Source: Elysia chlorotica (lineage: Eukaryota > Mollusca > Gastropoda > Plakobranchidae). Taken from it: a DNA stretch of 64,000 bases. This document shows positions 11,481-23,614 of the stretch, piece after piece; within the stretch, counting starts at the first letter, position 1, and each line of letters opens with the position of its first letter. Both the position numbers and the translations under genes were made by a program. Location of the stretch: positions 302,969 to 366,968 of the forward strand of contig RQTK01000348.1 in the NCBI GenBank assembly GCA_003991915.1. Reading direction: 5' to 3'. A model generated the notes under the pieces. That model was given only the letters and a program-made list of their open reading frames with translations, was not told where the DNA came from and ran no database searches.

Positions 11481-11636
11481 TACAGTGGAATTGGCGTGAG
11501 ATAAACTATAGTTTTACATTAAATTTTTCCAACGCACCATTTCCCTTCTCTATCTTTACAGTCTGTGTTTAATGTAAAGATAATATAAACTTTTAGGCTG
11601 TTCCCAGCAGGTTTATTTGAAACGAGTTCCACTGTA
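11481..11636. mobile_element. MITE, copy 1
   Basis: A 156-bp element begins TACAGTGGAATTGGCG and ends CGAGTTCCACTGTA, so its ends are imperfect terminal inverted repeats. The TA ends and the CAGTGGAA start suggest a non-autonomous pogo/Tc1-mariner-type element. It has no coding capacity. Confidence 0.7.
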
Positions 11637-11657
11637 TTCTGAGAAGGTATTTCTATG

Positions 11658-11813
11658 TACAGTGGAATTCGCGTAAGATAAACTATAGTTTTACATTAAC
11701 TTTTTCCAACGCACCATTTCCCTTTTCTATCTTTACAGTCTGTGTTTGATGTAAAGATAATATAAACTTTCAGGCTGTTCCCAGCAGGTTTATTTGAAGC
11801 GAGTTCCACTGTA
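11658..11813. mobile_element. MITE, copy 2
   Basis: This 156-bp copy is the same length as the one at 11481 and nearly identical. It starts TACAGTGGAATTCGCG and ends GCGAGTTCCACTGTA. The two copies are only 21 bp apart in the same orientation, and flanking TTCTATG is repeated as well, so the pair probably arose by tandem duplication. Confidence 0.7.
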
Positions 11814-12522
11814 TTCTATGTACAGACTGTGGGGGCCAAACGATCGATTCTACACAACGGCACTATCGAGAAAGAAATGCTCAATTTTGATTTTCAAATT
11901 TATGTTAGGTGACTAAGGGCGGGTGTCTTTCATAAAGCAGTACTATCTAACTTTCCACCAATTTCTCAATGACTATCTAACTTTCCACCAATTTCTCATT
12001 GGGCTTAAACTTTTGGCCCTTTTTTGTGTGTCAAGGTAAAGAAACTACCTGATACTTTTTTTCCAAGATTTTGATGAGAATTTTCCTTTTTTTTTAACAT
12101 TCACTCTACTTCGTGTATAATGTGAAGATTAGTTCTATTGCATTAATTTTCAAAACTAAAAACTATAAAAATTGTTATTATCACCAACTCTGGATGCCAG
12201 GATGTAAAAACCACTGCTTTACTTGGGAACAGTCTGTCCTATTTGTGATTTGCCACTATCAGCATCTCGTTTTATGCTTGAAGCTTTTAATGTGTGGGTT
12301 ATAGACTTATCTGTTATATGCTTAAAGCTTTTATTGTTTGAACCATGAATAATACTATTGGGTGATCTGTTTTGCTTCTTTTTTGTGTGTGCAAATTGCT
12401 TGTAAACTATTTCTGCGAGCTCTGAACGATGATGGGTAGCATGAAAGAAAGTCAATGGTACATCTGCTTGTAGTCAACTGCCTAGAACTCTTCTCAAGTG
12501 GAACTAAATCTGTTTTTAAAAG
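11814..12522. other. AT-rich stretch, nothing recognised
   Basis: A short local duplication (GACTATCTAACTTTCCACCA) occurs near 11944 and 11971. No gene, RNA or element is recognised. Confidence 0.5.
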
Positions 12523-12574
12523 ATTGTGCAGCGGCGATTAATTTTAAAAATCCCTTTGGCATTAGTTTAACTTA
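12523..12574. repeat. About 53-bp direct repeat flanking LINE fragment, left
   Basis: The segment ATTGTGCAGCGGCGATTA and what follows is repeated with a few substitutions and small indels at 13424-13477. The two copies bracket the LINE fragment. Confidence 0.7.
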
Positions 12575-13371
12575 AATCCCTCTCTGTCACCTGCTTGCAT
12601 GTCATTCTGGGTCTCCCTTTTCCACGACTTCCTGTTACTTGCATGTCCAATGCTGTCTTGATAGCTCCGCTTGACCGTTCCACGTGGCCATACCACCGGA
12701 GTCTTCTCTCCTTCAGAATGAGGTTCAGGTCCTCAAGGCCAAGAAGCGTCAATAGCTCATTTGACCTAGTGGTGGCCACATCTTCTGGCTTCACATTGCA
12801 GATCTGTCTTATCATTGCCCTGTCGTTTCTCTGCAGGCGTTGAAGGTTTGGCTTGGTCAAGGGCCATGTCTCGCTAGCATGGAGCATTGCACTCCGCACA
12901 CAAGTGCTGTACACATGACCCCGCGTCTTGTATGAGAGGTGGCGAGACAAAAGAACTGGTAGTAGTTCTTTAAACTTCTTCCAAGCTGTCTTCACACGTG
13001 TTGTGGTTGCAAGGTCACAGCCACCAGCTGCCGAGAGCATATCTCCCAGGTAGCAGAAAGAAGCTACGACATCCAGCTTGTCGGATCCCACCTGGACTTC
13101 ACTCTGTGGTCTGCCATCGATTGGTCTCGCAGTTCCCTGGCATCGACTGCACTGGAAATCTGAGTCCTTCGTCAGGCGTTTCAGCCCGCTGCATTTCTTG
13201 TGTACCCACTTCTTCAAGTTCTTGCAGCCTTTGCAGAAAATGCTGTTGCTACCTACACCAGTGCAGCAGACAGCACAGGGGAACTCGCCTGAGTTCTGGA
13301 GAAGATCCAGGTTATTACCGCAGATCATGATCTTGGTCTTCCTTGCATTCACTCTCAGACCCTTTTTGTAC
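12567..13371 (-). mobile_element. Non-LTR retrotransposon (LINE) RT 3' fragment
   Basis: The minus-strand frame starts in the late RT palm (KKGLRVNARKTKIM, the GLxVNxxKTK motif). It then has a C4HC3-like zinc finger (CAVC..CKGC..WVHKKC..CSRC), the YLGDMLSAAGGC segment, and the LINE thumb with RLRWYGHVERSS and the GKGRPRMTC tail. Upstream endonuclease and main RT motifs are absent, so it is a 5'-truncated insertion, as is usual for these elements. The frame is open for about 260 codons. The PHD-like finger between RT and thumb is an odd feature, recalled in some invertebrate LINEs. Confidence 0.85.
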
Positions 13372-13423
13372 TAAAACTGTTTTTTAAAGTTGACTATGTA
13401 AAGGATTAGTTATTCACAACTTT

Positions 13424-13477
13424 ATTGTGCAGCAGCGATTAGTTTTAAAAAGCCCTATGGCTTATTAGTTTAACTTA
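13424..13477. repeat. About 53-bp direct repeat flanking LINE fragment, right
   Basis: Partner of 12523-12574. The copies are divergent, so the duplication is old. Confidence 0.7.
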
Positions 13478-15660
13478 TTGAAAATCAGTATGTGGAATTG
13501 TTTTCCTGCTTATTTTGCTATGTAATTTTACTAAATAATGTGATGGGTGTTACACAAAATATGTTTGATTTTTTTTTTTTGTCTGTTAAATTAAATAGAC
13601 AGAGGAAAGCCTTTATTGAATGTTAGTGAATATGTGACATTCACAGACTATTACATCTCTTTTTTTGGTGTCAAGACTTAATGATCTGAATGAGTTCTTT
13701 CGACTTTGGTCATTGTTGATATGTCTAAAAACAGGAAAGTGCAATAAATGAATTGATGGCTTTTATTTTTATTTTCATGCGAGAGAAATGGAATCCAAAG
13801 CCATACTTTTCAACTACGTGAATTTTATTTTTCATGAAAGAATCAGATAATCTGTAAATTTTCTTCTTGTTTTTTAATGTCTGCATTTAATTTTGAAGGA
13901 ATTTATTTGCAAAAATTGCATTATGTGCCAGCCTTTTTTGTGCATCTCCTTTGCAATCTCTTATACATAATATTTTATACTTATTTTAGGCATCAGAGCA
14001 AAAACTATGCCCTAGTCATCAAAATTTGGTGCTGTAACACTCCATGAATTTGAGAAAATGAAAACAAAAAAAGTTTTTTTAAAAATATTTTTACACACAC
14101 ACAAACATGATCTGCTTTAAGTTTAAAATATAACATTGTATGTTACTATCAAATTTGATTTTGCAATTACATCAAAATTAACTTTCCCCCACTTTTATGT
14201 TAGCCGAGTGATGAAATTATGCAAAACTAGAGAATTTTTTATGTTGTGCTTCTTGCCTTTGTTTTTTTTTGGTTATCAATTATAACAGAACTTTGATCTG
14301 AGCAAGCATTTCTAAGGCTTATTATTTGCTGTTAAAAATTGTGGGTTAATTTAAATGTGATAAGAGTGTTTGCTATTCCAGTAGTTATACACAGCTGAAA
14401 GGTTTGGGATAAATGATAACAAAGAGAAGAAAGACGAAGAGAAAGAGAGAGCGAGGGAGATTGGGGAAGACAGTGAGAATAGTAGTGCGTTTGTGTGAGT
14501 ACTTGTGTATGTTTTTATCTGCTTGAGCCAGTTTAAATCTCAGCATTTTTTTTTTTAATCACGGATCTTGAAATCCAGCACTGATATAATGGTGCTTCCT
14601 TTGTGAATTAATTCAAAGTTGTTTTTATTTAATGTTGATTTTGTCTGTGACATTTTTTTTATCCTTTAAAAAATAAATTTAATTTGTGTCATTTTTTCTG
14701 CCTAATTATATTACATCGTTGTTTTAATTATCTGTGGTTAAACTTTGCTTTCCTTTTTCTCTTCCTGTATAGCACGTTTTAAAATCTCAGAATTTTTTTT
14801 TTACCGTAAGTTTATTTTGATAATTTTACTTTCTTTTCCTTCCATATTGTTGTAAATTATGCCTCCTAAACATTGTCATGCAGTTTATGCTATAGATTCG
14901 AGCAGTGTCTACACTTTCTATAGGTATGATGAGGTCACATCCTAGAAGGAAGAAAACAAGATGCCCTAAAATCCACCACTTTCTTAAATAACATTGTTTC
15001 CTCAGGTTCAAAAAAAAAATTTTTTTTTTAAACATGAGCTATCCTTTTGCTTAATTTTAGAGTCGTGGTAAAGATTGAATGAAGTCTTTGTATCTCCTCT
15101 CTCCTAAAATTTCATAAAATTGACTCCACCTTCTCCTAAAATTGCATAAAATTGACTCCAGTAAACACCTCGTTCTACATAGCTTAAATTGTTTCTTCAC
15201 GTTTGTTCGTGAATAATTTCCAAGAATCTGATTATTTTTACTTATTGTAATGTAATTTGTACTAACGATGTCATAAACAGTTCACCTGTAAAATAGCTGC
15301 AATGTGTATAGTATGTGATGAAGGTTTGAAGGCGTGACTGGTTCCTGAGTATTTATTGGGTTTGCTTTATCTGCCTGTCTTGATCTTCTGTGAGATACTG
15401 GTATTCAAAGTTTTTCTCTTTTGATGTTCAAAGATATAAATTATATCGACGCAGATATAACAAAATTTTAGGGCAATATTACACATATATAATTGTAATG
15501 TTGATTGTGACAATCAATTGTAGAGTTAATAAGCTAGTGAAGTCTGAACTCACTGTGGTGGGAAAATAGATTGTGTTTGTCAGCCAAGTATGTGGGGAGA
15601 GCAGATAGAGAGATATGTGTGATCTATATTGGGGCAAATTATACAATACATTATACTACA
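13478..15660. other. AT-rich stretch, nothing recognised
   Basis: The sequence is AT-rich with homopolymer A/T runs and a short GA-rich patch near 14420-14470. No open frame looks like a gene and no element family is recognised. Confidence 0.5.
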
Positions 15661-15661
15661 T

Positions 15662-15755
15662 TGGAGCAGGGGTAACTCGATTAGTTAAAAGTTATCGCTC
15701 TTGAGTGAACTTAACTTGAGAGGTATATAGTTAAATTCCCAGCTAGCGCCCCCTC
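15662..15755 (+). mobile_element. tRNA-like relic (possible second SINE type)
   Basis: GGGGTAACTCGATTAGTTAA resembles a degenerate A-box region. GTTAAATTCCCAGC about 70 bp later resembles a degenerate B box. It differs from the main SINE head. The call rests on box spacing only. Confidence 0.25.
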
Positions 15756-15768
15756 GTCTACGTATAGT

Positions 15769-15863
15769 ATTCTTTGGGAGACCTAGGGGGACGTAAGGGC
15801 CAATAAGATATTACACATTCTTTGGGAGACCTAGGGGGACGTAAGGGCCAATAAGATATTACA
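15769..15863. repeat. 48-bp tandem duplication
   Basis: Two perfect head-to-tail copies of a unit starting ATTCTTTGGGAGACCTAGGG, at 15769-15816 and 15817-15863. Confidence 0.95.
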
Positions 15864-17077
15864 TCACACCATGTATTATGTAGAGATCCGTGCTGCTGGC
15901 TTCAAGTAAATGGTTAGTTTCCTTTTCGTTCTTGTTTTAATGTTTTTTCGCCCTTGAAATTAACATACGCTGTTTCCAATCTGAGCTTTGCAGTCTCTGC
16001 GTTTATTATTTATTATTTCTACTGGAAAGGATACTCCGCGTAGTCTGTGTTCTATCAGTCTAGGTTAATGTTCTAGTGATTTTCGTATCAAGTTTTCTGC
16101 CTCGTTGCTTTTCTGCTTTATTTTGGATAGGTATGAAACATTTGCCGTGTTTTAAACAACTGTGAGAAGAGAAATACATGATCATGGTAGCACAGTGACA
16201 ATATTATTTAAAAAAAAAACAATCATCTGGAAGATTTGCATTTTATATTACGTTCCTCGACATGATCTCCTTCTCATCCTTAAGCTGAGATCTGATGGCT
16301 CAAGTTTCGACAAGCCCAACGTAATTATCATAGTATTTCGAATGATGAGGGCTTTGGGGCCACATTGATCTCAGCGGCTATAATCTGATAATCCCAGATG
16401 TAGAATGCCACAAATTAAACATTTACAATTGCCAAAGGAAGATCAGGGAATAGAATTAGAATATAGTTGAGCTAGAGTTTGAAAGTAGTTTCTATAACAT
16501 TTACCAAAGAGAAAAATTTTTTTTTTGACATAATATGCTTTCAGTATAAATGTTACATTACTGTTGTGAATTGAAACTTTGTCTTAATTTTTTTAATAAT
16601 GAAATTTCAGAGAAGCAGCAACTAGAACATAACAAGCCTGACAAATTTAACTAAGCTCTATGACTTTTTTCATGAAACTCTCGATAGTCTAGAGTGGAAA
16701 TGACAATCATAATACATTGTATATGCTCTCTAAAATATCTAATCTAACAAAATATAGGGTGAAACTTTCTATCCTGTGCTCTCTCTAGATACTTGTGTAT
16801 TGCTCTCTCTAGATACTTGTGTATCAAGTCTAAACACATGAGGAGTGTGCCAGTGTTATCTATCATAGTTATTTTCTCTCTACATAACGTATCTGTGTTA
16901 CCAAAACTGAGTGCTGCGTGCACTGCAGTCTTTACATACGTGCAAGAGTTATATGTGAGTTTGGAGTGTTGCTGTAAAAAATTTTCTCTTGTATATGTCT
17001 CAGAATATCTAGAATATCTAAAATTATCTTGCTCTAGGCTGTCTCTCTATTATGATATTATAATTCATGCCCGCTTT
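15864..17077. other. AT-rich stretch, nothing recognised
   Basis: A short repeat (TGCTCTCTCTAGATACTTGT) occurs twice near 16776-16820. No gene or element is supported. Confidence 0.5.
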
Positions 17078-17392
17078 ATTGAATAAACTGATCCCATTCT
17101 ATTGAGTTTTTATATGATGTGGTTAGTTCATAGGGTATTATTGAATAAACTGATCCCATTCTATTGAGTTTTTATATGATGTGGTTAGTCCATAGGCTAT
17201 TACTGAATAAACTGATCCCATTCTATTGAGTTTTTGTATGATGTGGTTAGTCCACAGGGGATTTAACTATTTCTGAATAAACTGATCCCATTCTATTGAG
17301 TTTTTATGTGATGTGGTTAGTCCATAGGGGATTTAACTATTTCTGAATAAACCGATCCCATTCTATTGAGTTTTTATATGATGTGGTTAGTC
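17078..17392. repeat. Minisatellite, about 62-69 bp x 5
   Basis: Five tandem units each contain GAATAAACTGATCCCATTCT followed by ATTGAGTTTTTATATGATGT. Later units carry an extra ATTTAACT segment. It looks non-coding. Confidence 0.9.
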
Positions 17393-19050
17393 AAGGTTGA
17401 AAATATAAAGCATTGCATCTAAAATTGCTTAACCTGTAGGAAACATAGAGAGTAAAATTTAGAAATAGCTGTACTGTGGGGTATTTTTTTATTTAAACAG
17501 TGGTCCTGGATAAGCAGCTAGAAAAGGAAGATAGTTGATTAAAAATATGTATACAATACTAGTGCACATTCACAACTTGAATTATGATTAGGACAAAATA
17601 ATCAGTTGTATTGTGGGCGATTTATAGCTATTCAAATCGGCTTTCACAGCCAAGATTGACGATTGCGGCTGATTGAATCGGCTCTACTAATTCGGTGTGT
17701 AAAATGATAAAATCATGAACCTCCAATGATGTACATAGTGATATTTAGGTGATAATAACCTCTTGATATATTGGGCTGTGTTTTTTTATTATTATTATAT
17801 ATTTTTGGTTTTATAAGGTTAACACCTTAGACCTGAATCCACTATATAATTATGATCAAATAGATCAGTGCTTTCACCGTTGCTGTAAATATTGCCCTTT
17901 TTTTTATTTCACAATCAGTATTTGAATTTCTTGCTCCCAGACAGAATATGATCTATTGTTCTAATGGTTTGACAATAATTATTGATTACTTGATTTGATG
18001 TGCTTGTATATGAACTTTTTTATATTTAATCTATTTTCAATCATTAAGGGAAGGCAATCCGACCTTCATGTTCAGTTTTGTTTGTTTGGATTTTAAGAGA
18101 AAAAGATTTAGTCAGAAATATTGAGGCTAAGACTAAGAGAAAAATATCATGTCGGAAGTGTTGAGGCTGTGATAAAAAGCACTCCTCTAAGCTGGTTTAA
18201 ATGAATATATTCCTGACATTAGATTAATAACAAACCTGTGCTTTTATCGCGAAATCTAAAGTATTTTGAATTTTACCTAAGCGTAAGGAAAAAAGAAAAC
18301 AACAAACAACAAAAATCCTTGAAGTTAAATAAAAAAAGTCCTACAAATTCAATGCAAATGGAATTTTGTTCCTGATACATGGGATCTACCTTGACATACA
18401 AGGAAGAAGAAAATCTTTATTCTCTTGACTCAGAGTTTGTATTTACGTCAATCAAGAGAAGTAAATTAAAATAAATTGAAAAGATAAAGGTTTATTCGCC
18501 AAGATAACGGTTATGAATTAGTAAACTGTTGCAGCTCAATTCAGAATGCTGCTGTTTTGAGATTGACTCCGAATCATGTCCTATTTTGGTCATTCAGATG
18601 TGTAAAAAAATCTCCTAAATGTTTATTTGTCGGGTTATTTTTGTCTGTTAAAAGATTTCACATTAGGAATCTATGGTAAACATAATTTTAGGAAAGGAGG
18701 TAAGGAATGAAATACATCGTGTATGAAAATCTTGTTCTTCCGTTTCTATTCTATTGCAATGTATATTTGCTCCTTACCGATGGATCATAACTGGAAAATA
18801 TCTCTGTGCTCTAGATATATGAAGTTAATTTTTAATTCTTAATGGTTCATTGTTTGATCCAACTGCCCACTCAAACCAGCCTATCATTGCATTATGGATT
18901 TCATCATGTCACAATGTAGTAGTAATCTGTAATCGTTCAGATAGCTGCGATATCAATCCATCATTGTCATTGTCATCTTGAACTCCCATTCTTTTGTTAG
19001 AGACCAACCAGTACTAATTGTGGTCCAATAACTACAGATCTGAGAAAGAT
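17393..19050. other. AT-rich stretch, nothing recognised
   Basis: No open frame with a recognisable domain, no RNA gene and no tandem structure is seen. Confidence 0.5.
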
Positions 19051-19051
19051 A

Positions 19052-19190
19052 TTGGGTGGGTTGGTGTCACTTACTATCAGTGTACCGTTAAGTATAATGT
19101 GACCAACTGAGACGAAAATTCTGGGTATTTACTACTGTGTACCTGTGGAAATATACATCAAATTGTCAGATGTTAGCCTGTAGACCCCTT
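19052..19190 (+). mobile_element. SINE body, very old copy
   Basis: GGGTTGGTGTCAC, TATAATGTGACCAACTGAGAC and AAATTGTCAGATGTTAGCCT match the SINE body in order, but with many substitutions. It is the most diverged copy seen. Confidence 0.5.
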
Positions 19191-19354
19191 GCTGAAAGGG
19201 GTCTTTTTGGGGAATCTTGGAGATCGCAAACTAGTTGAGAGCTACTCGCGTACAAAATAAAGAAATGTGATGAAGAAGGGGACAGCTGCATTAGCCAGTG
19301 ATTATGTGTTGCCACAATAGGATTACTTGGTTATAATTTGGTGTGTGTGTGTGT

Positions 19355-19455
19355 GCTTTTCTAGTACTATGAAAGCAAAGGAGCACCATGGATAACCTAA
19401 AATAGAAGGAAACATTTTTTTAACATTCTTAGCCTGTCTTTAGAACCAGGCTAAC
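19355..19455. repeat. About 100-bp direct repeat flanking SINE, left
   Basis: The segment from CTAGTACTATGAAAGCAAAG to CTTTAGAACCAGGCTAAC recurs at 19690-19787 with small differences. The SINE lies exactly between the copies. Confidence 0.85.
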
Positions 19456-19456
19456 A

Positions 19457-19688
19457 ATCGGCTTCCGACGCAAAAGGCCCCGAGTTCGAATCCTGGCTGT
19501 TGCGTTCCCTACTGGCTGGGTTGGTGTCAGTATAATGTGACCGGCTGAGACAGGAGTCATGGTATACCTGCCGGCGCCCCATCTCGTGTGTGGCAGCACA
19601 TAAAATTGTCAGACGTCCGTCTTGGGGCCTGTCCACAATATAGCCTATATAGTGCTGCTGTTGGACGTTAAACCAACCCAACCAACCA
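19457..19688 (+). mobile_element. tRNA-derived SINE, 5'-truncated
   Basis: The copy starts inside the tRNA-like head (ATCGGCTTCCGACGCAAAAG), keeps the B box GAGTTCGAATCC and the full body, and ends in the AACC-rich tail. Flanking direct repeats of about 100 bp are far longer than ordinary target duplications. Confidence 0.85.
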
Positions 19689-19689
19689 T

Positions 19690-19787
19690 GCTCTTCTAGT
19701 TCTATGAAAGCAAAGGAGCACCATGATAACCTAAATAGAAGAAAAAAAAATCCCAACATTCTTAGCCTGTCTTTAGAACCAGGCTAA
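19690..19787. repeat. About 98-bp direct repeat flanking SINE, right
   Basis: Partner of 19355-19455. Differences are one-base changes and a short A-run indel. Confidence 0.85.
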
Positions 19788-19796
19788 CTTTATTTG

Positions 19797-19925
19797 TCAG
19801 ACTGCGCCCCTTATTGGTAGGGTCAGTGTCAGTATTACGAAAATGGCTGACACAGTCGGCATTGTCTCTGTGTGTCAGCACGTAATATTGTCAGATATCA
19901 GTATTGGAACCTGTCACCATGTAGG
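19797..19925 (+). mobile_element. SINE body, old diverged copy
   Basis: TTATTGGTAGGGTCAGTGTC, ATGGCTGACACAGTCGGCAT and GTCAGCACGTAATATTGTCA follow the SINE body order with about one difference in five. Confidence 0.55.
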
Positions 19926-19929
19926 GAAT

Positions 19930-21908
19930 CTTAGAGACATTAAAACTAAGAGAGGGCATTTTTGTATATAATTCTTTACTCTGGAGGCAGTGATCTAGGG
20001 GACGACCTTGATTTTATCACAGTATATAATTATACATTGCATGGTACATAAGCCCTATGTTAGGCAACCTAATGTTTATGCTTTCTGGTTCTGAAGTCCG
20101 ACTCTCTGTATGTAGAGTTGTGTATGCTGTACTGGAATACTGGTTTCTTGTGTTATATCCTGGGGTTGGTCCATCTGGACCGTAATTTACATTTTGTGTC
20201 ATCTTAAACATTTTATGTCATGTTTTTAACGTATTTTTATGTCATGTTTAACATTTTATGTCATGTTTTAACATTTTGTGTCATGTTTAACATTTTATGT
20301 CATGTTTTAACTTTTTGTGGAAACATTTCATGTACAAGAATTTTATGTTTGCTTGCAATCAAAGTATGACACACTATTTTCATTTTTTAATCGACAAAAT
20401 TGTGGTCAACAAGCAATTTTGTTTTCATGTACATGTATTCTCTTTTGAGATTCTGTTTTATTTGATCAAAACTGTTTCTCTGTATCATAGATCTAGATAT
20501 AATTATAATTACATGTGTTCTATGGAATAGAATATTTGTCATGTTTTTTTTTGTGTGTGTTTTTTTTTTAACAATGACCTCATTTGTGCAGGGTTTGTGG
20601 ATTTTCTTGCTTTCTTCTTACCTGTTCTGTTTGTCTCTTCTTCTGCACTTCTATCACTCCTTCATGTTCATCTTGGTTTCAATAATAAATATGTTGTCAA
20701 CAGCTGTTGAGCCATTCACCTCGCAGTCATCTCCTTGGGGCACAGTAATTATGTCTGTCATCTTTACTCAAGTACATAAAACTGTAGCTTAACATATTTA
20801 TGGTCCATTTTTTTTCAACTTCATTTATCTCTGAACATACCGTTGTCAGTCGTTCCGTTATTATAGAAACTTTGCACAGATTAATTCACACACTTAAAAT
20901 GAATCCTTAAAGTTAAATGTTTGGCTTGTCCTAATTCTGTTTAAGCATTGTTTTGACTGTACACGCTTGTTATGGTACAAGCTGAAGTCATTCATAAATA
21001 TGATGATTTTGATTGAAATCTAAGGAAATGTAAACTTTTTTTAAAAGGGGGTGGAGCTTGGAGGAGAAGAAATGGGAAAAAAGAGAGTGTATTAAAAAAA
21101 TTCGTTAAAAAATTGCGCTTCCCAAAATTACGCTTTTTTGGTTAAGGGCTATTAAGAACACATTGATAAAAAGAACAATAAATGTCATCCAGTACTCATT
21201 ACATCATACTTCTATTTGACAAACATCTTAATGTAAAAACTGAACAGTTCTCACCAGCTTTCCTTTTAGTTTTCTCACTGTGCATAAATGGAACAAATTT
21301 CACTCTGGCTCATTCAGTCTATCATGTGCGCCAACAATACAGCTACGCGTACCATCTACTTGTTAGTTTTTTTTGTGTGCTCTTTATTAATATTAATTGA
21401 TTCTGACTGCTTCATGGATCACGATATTTCATATAATAGACCTAGATCTTACACTGTAAAGCTAATTTGTATCTACCTTGCTCTGCTGTCCAGCTTTATC
21501 GCGCGTCAAAGTTGGATGATCATTGTCATAGTTACATAGTAAGGTATTTCCATGTGCTTCTTTAGCATTGTGACATAAACAGTTACACATATGTGTCAAA
21601 TTTTTTGTTGTTTTTAGAGCTGTTGAATTGCCAGGTATCTAGGTCTTTGGTTATAATAGAGTATCTTCTTTAAAAAAAAAAACCTCCAAAAACATAACAA
21701 AGCAGAACGAAGTGAAAAAAAGAGAGTTAAAAAAAACAAAACAAAAAAAAACGCAAATCTGTGCTTATCAATCAGTGTAAAATTGATGTGTGATCAATGT
21801 TGTTTGAAGGTAACCCAGTCTCAAAACCTGGATCAACCCACATACAAAACGTGTGACGCTTTAAAAAAAAATAAAGTGCGTGTATAAGTTTGCTTATGTA
21901 GTCAATGA
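19930..21908. repeat. AT-rich stretch with TGTCATGTTT minisatellite
   Basis: At 20206-20317 about five units of about 22 bp (AACATTTTATGTCATGTTTT) run in tandem. The rest is AT-rich; short open frames at 20297, 20541 and 21182 are hydrophobic translations of T-rich DNA without a recognisable domain. Confidence 0.6.
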
Positions 21909-21909
21909 A

Positions 21910-21962
<53 letters not shown>
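21909..21962. repeat. (ATT)n microsatellite
   Basis: About 17 ATT units lie directly before the duplicated SINE block at 21963. Confidence 0.95.
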
Positions 21963-21963
<1 letters not shown>

Positions 21964-22216
21964 GGTGTCAGTTTAATGTGACCGGCTGAGACAGGAGTCA
22001 TGGTATCCCCACCCTGTCTCGTGTGTGGCAGCACATAAAATCGTCAGACGTCAGGCTTGGGGCCCGTCCACAATATAGCCGCCTAAATAGTGCTGATGTT
22101 GGGCGTTAAAACAACTCAACTCACTACTACTATGTGTAGACCAATTGCACGGGGTTTTCTTGGTTAAACAAGTTCACGCGCAAGATATATCGATATTTTT
22201 ATAAAGTGTACAAATC
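21963..22216 (+). mobile_element. SINE body plus unique tail, 254-bp twin copy A
   Basis: This block starts in the SINE body (CGGTGTCAGTTTAATGTGAC), passes the SINE end (ACGTT variant GGCGTTAAAACAACTCAACT) and continues for about 100 bp of non-SINE sequence (CACGGGGTTTTCTTGGTTAA and on). By eye it is identical over all 254 positions to 24682-24935, although other SINE copies in the window differ freely. Confidence 0.85.
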
Positions 22217-22637
22217 TTAAGGCGCACACTGCATCGTTTTGTTAGAATGCTTTGATAACTGTAACAACACAACATTAAAGTAGGCCGACTTGAAGAAACT
22301 CATTTCTCTGTGAATACACCTAACACTAGTAACAGCATATGGGTGATTTTTTTTATGTCCAAACAAAAGATGAAAAATAGCCAACCAGACGCGAAAACGA
22401 GAAAACAAAGCAAAATTGTACAAAGATGTTCTATAACATGTCCAAATCGATTTTCCATACAATGGACAAATTAAGATTATCTTATCTTATCTTATCTTAT
22501 CTTATCTTGTAAGCTTTTTCACAGCATGAAAGAGTTGTGTATTTCTTTGGGAAAACATGGTTAATTCCTGAGGGTATAAATTATGGAGAAAAAAAAACAT
22601 GCCAGTTTTAGCATACTTGAAATTTATCTGAATCTGA
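22217..22637. repeat. AT-rich stretch with (TTATC)n
   Basis: The pentanucleotide TTATC is repeated about six times at 22474-22507. Nothing else is recognised. Confidence 0.7.
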
Positions 22638-22786
22638 ATATAATGTGACCGGCTGAGACAGGAGTCATGGTATCCCCGCCCTGTCTCGTGTGTGGCAGCA
22701 CATAAAATTGTCAGACGTCCGTCACTATATAGCCTATATAGTGCTGCTGTTGGACGTTAAACCAACCCAACCAACCCAACCAACCT
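22638..22786 (+). mobile_element. tRNA-derived SINE, 5'-truncated
   Basis: It starts at TATAATGTGACCGGCTGAGA in the body, lacks the tRNA head, has a short deletion after GTCAGACGTCCGTC, and ends in a clean AACC-rich tail. It is close to the young copies at 27564 and 53445. Confidence 0.85.
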
Positions 22787-22867
22787 TTGAGACGGATGTT
22801 TATTAAAAAAAATTTTTTTCAGAATTCATCACCATTGATGTTAGCCTGCCTGGCCCGCATTTTGTGT

Positions 22868-22906
22868 GAGTGTGTGTGTGTGTGTGCGTGTGTGAGTGTG
22901 TGTGTG
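22868..22906. repeat. (TG)n microsatellite
   Basis: GT/TG dinucleotides with occasional A and C interruptions. Confidence 0.9.
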
Positions 22907-23110
22907 AATTATTGAAATTATAGTACCGGTTAACTGTACACCTATGTTCGCGTCTTTATATTTACCGAGTGATAGTAATTGATAGTCTGGAGGCCAAATG
23001 TGGAAGAGAGGAGGGTGAGAATGGGGAAAGGGGGGGGGTAGGATGATTACCACGATAATGACATAAAACTGAACGCAACTGATGCTTTCTATTTCTCTGA
23101 GTGACCGTAA

Positions 23111-23614
23111 CATAGGGAATTCGCTTAAGATAAACACTGTTGAAGATAAACAGTCAGTTCCCCTTTTTTTACTCTGCAAATCACATTCACCGTTTAAGAA
23201 AAACTTCAGATAAAATATAATATACCTATTTTTTTCCATAGCTCTCTCCCCCAAACATTCTTAGGCTTTACAATAGAAATGCATGTATACATGTGCTATG
23301 TTATAAGATTGTACACTTTTGGGCGGTACCAAAAAAGTTTTAACTCAAGAGTAATCACGTCTATATAATTTTATACATGTATCTTCTTTCTTCAGACACA
23401 GTATATACTTTCCTGTGCTAAGAAGATGTCGTAAATACAAACTCAAACTTCTTTCTTTAGAACTCTATCACTTAATCAGTCTTCTATGTCAGACTGTGGC
23501 CACAAACCCTGCTCTTGTTGTGTCCAAATTACAGCCCGTGTTTAATGTACAATTCGGATAAAACGAACTTTTAGGCTGTCCCCAGAGAGCTCCATCTAAT
23601 GCGGATTTCCCTGA
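23111..23614. mobile_element. MITE-like element related to the 11.5-kb pair
   Basis: The left end ATAGGGAATTCGCTTAAGAT is roughly inverted at the right end AATGCGGATTTCCCTG. Internal GTGTTTAATGTA and AACTTTTAGGCTGTCCCCAG match the MITEs at 11481 and 11658. At about 500 bp it may be a longer or nested relative. Confidence 0.5.
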
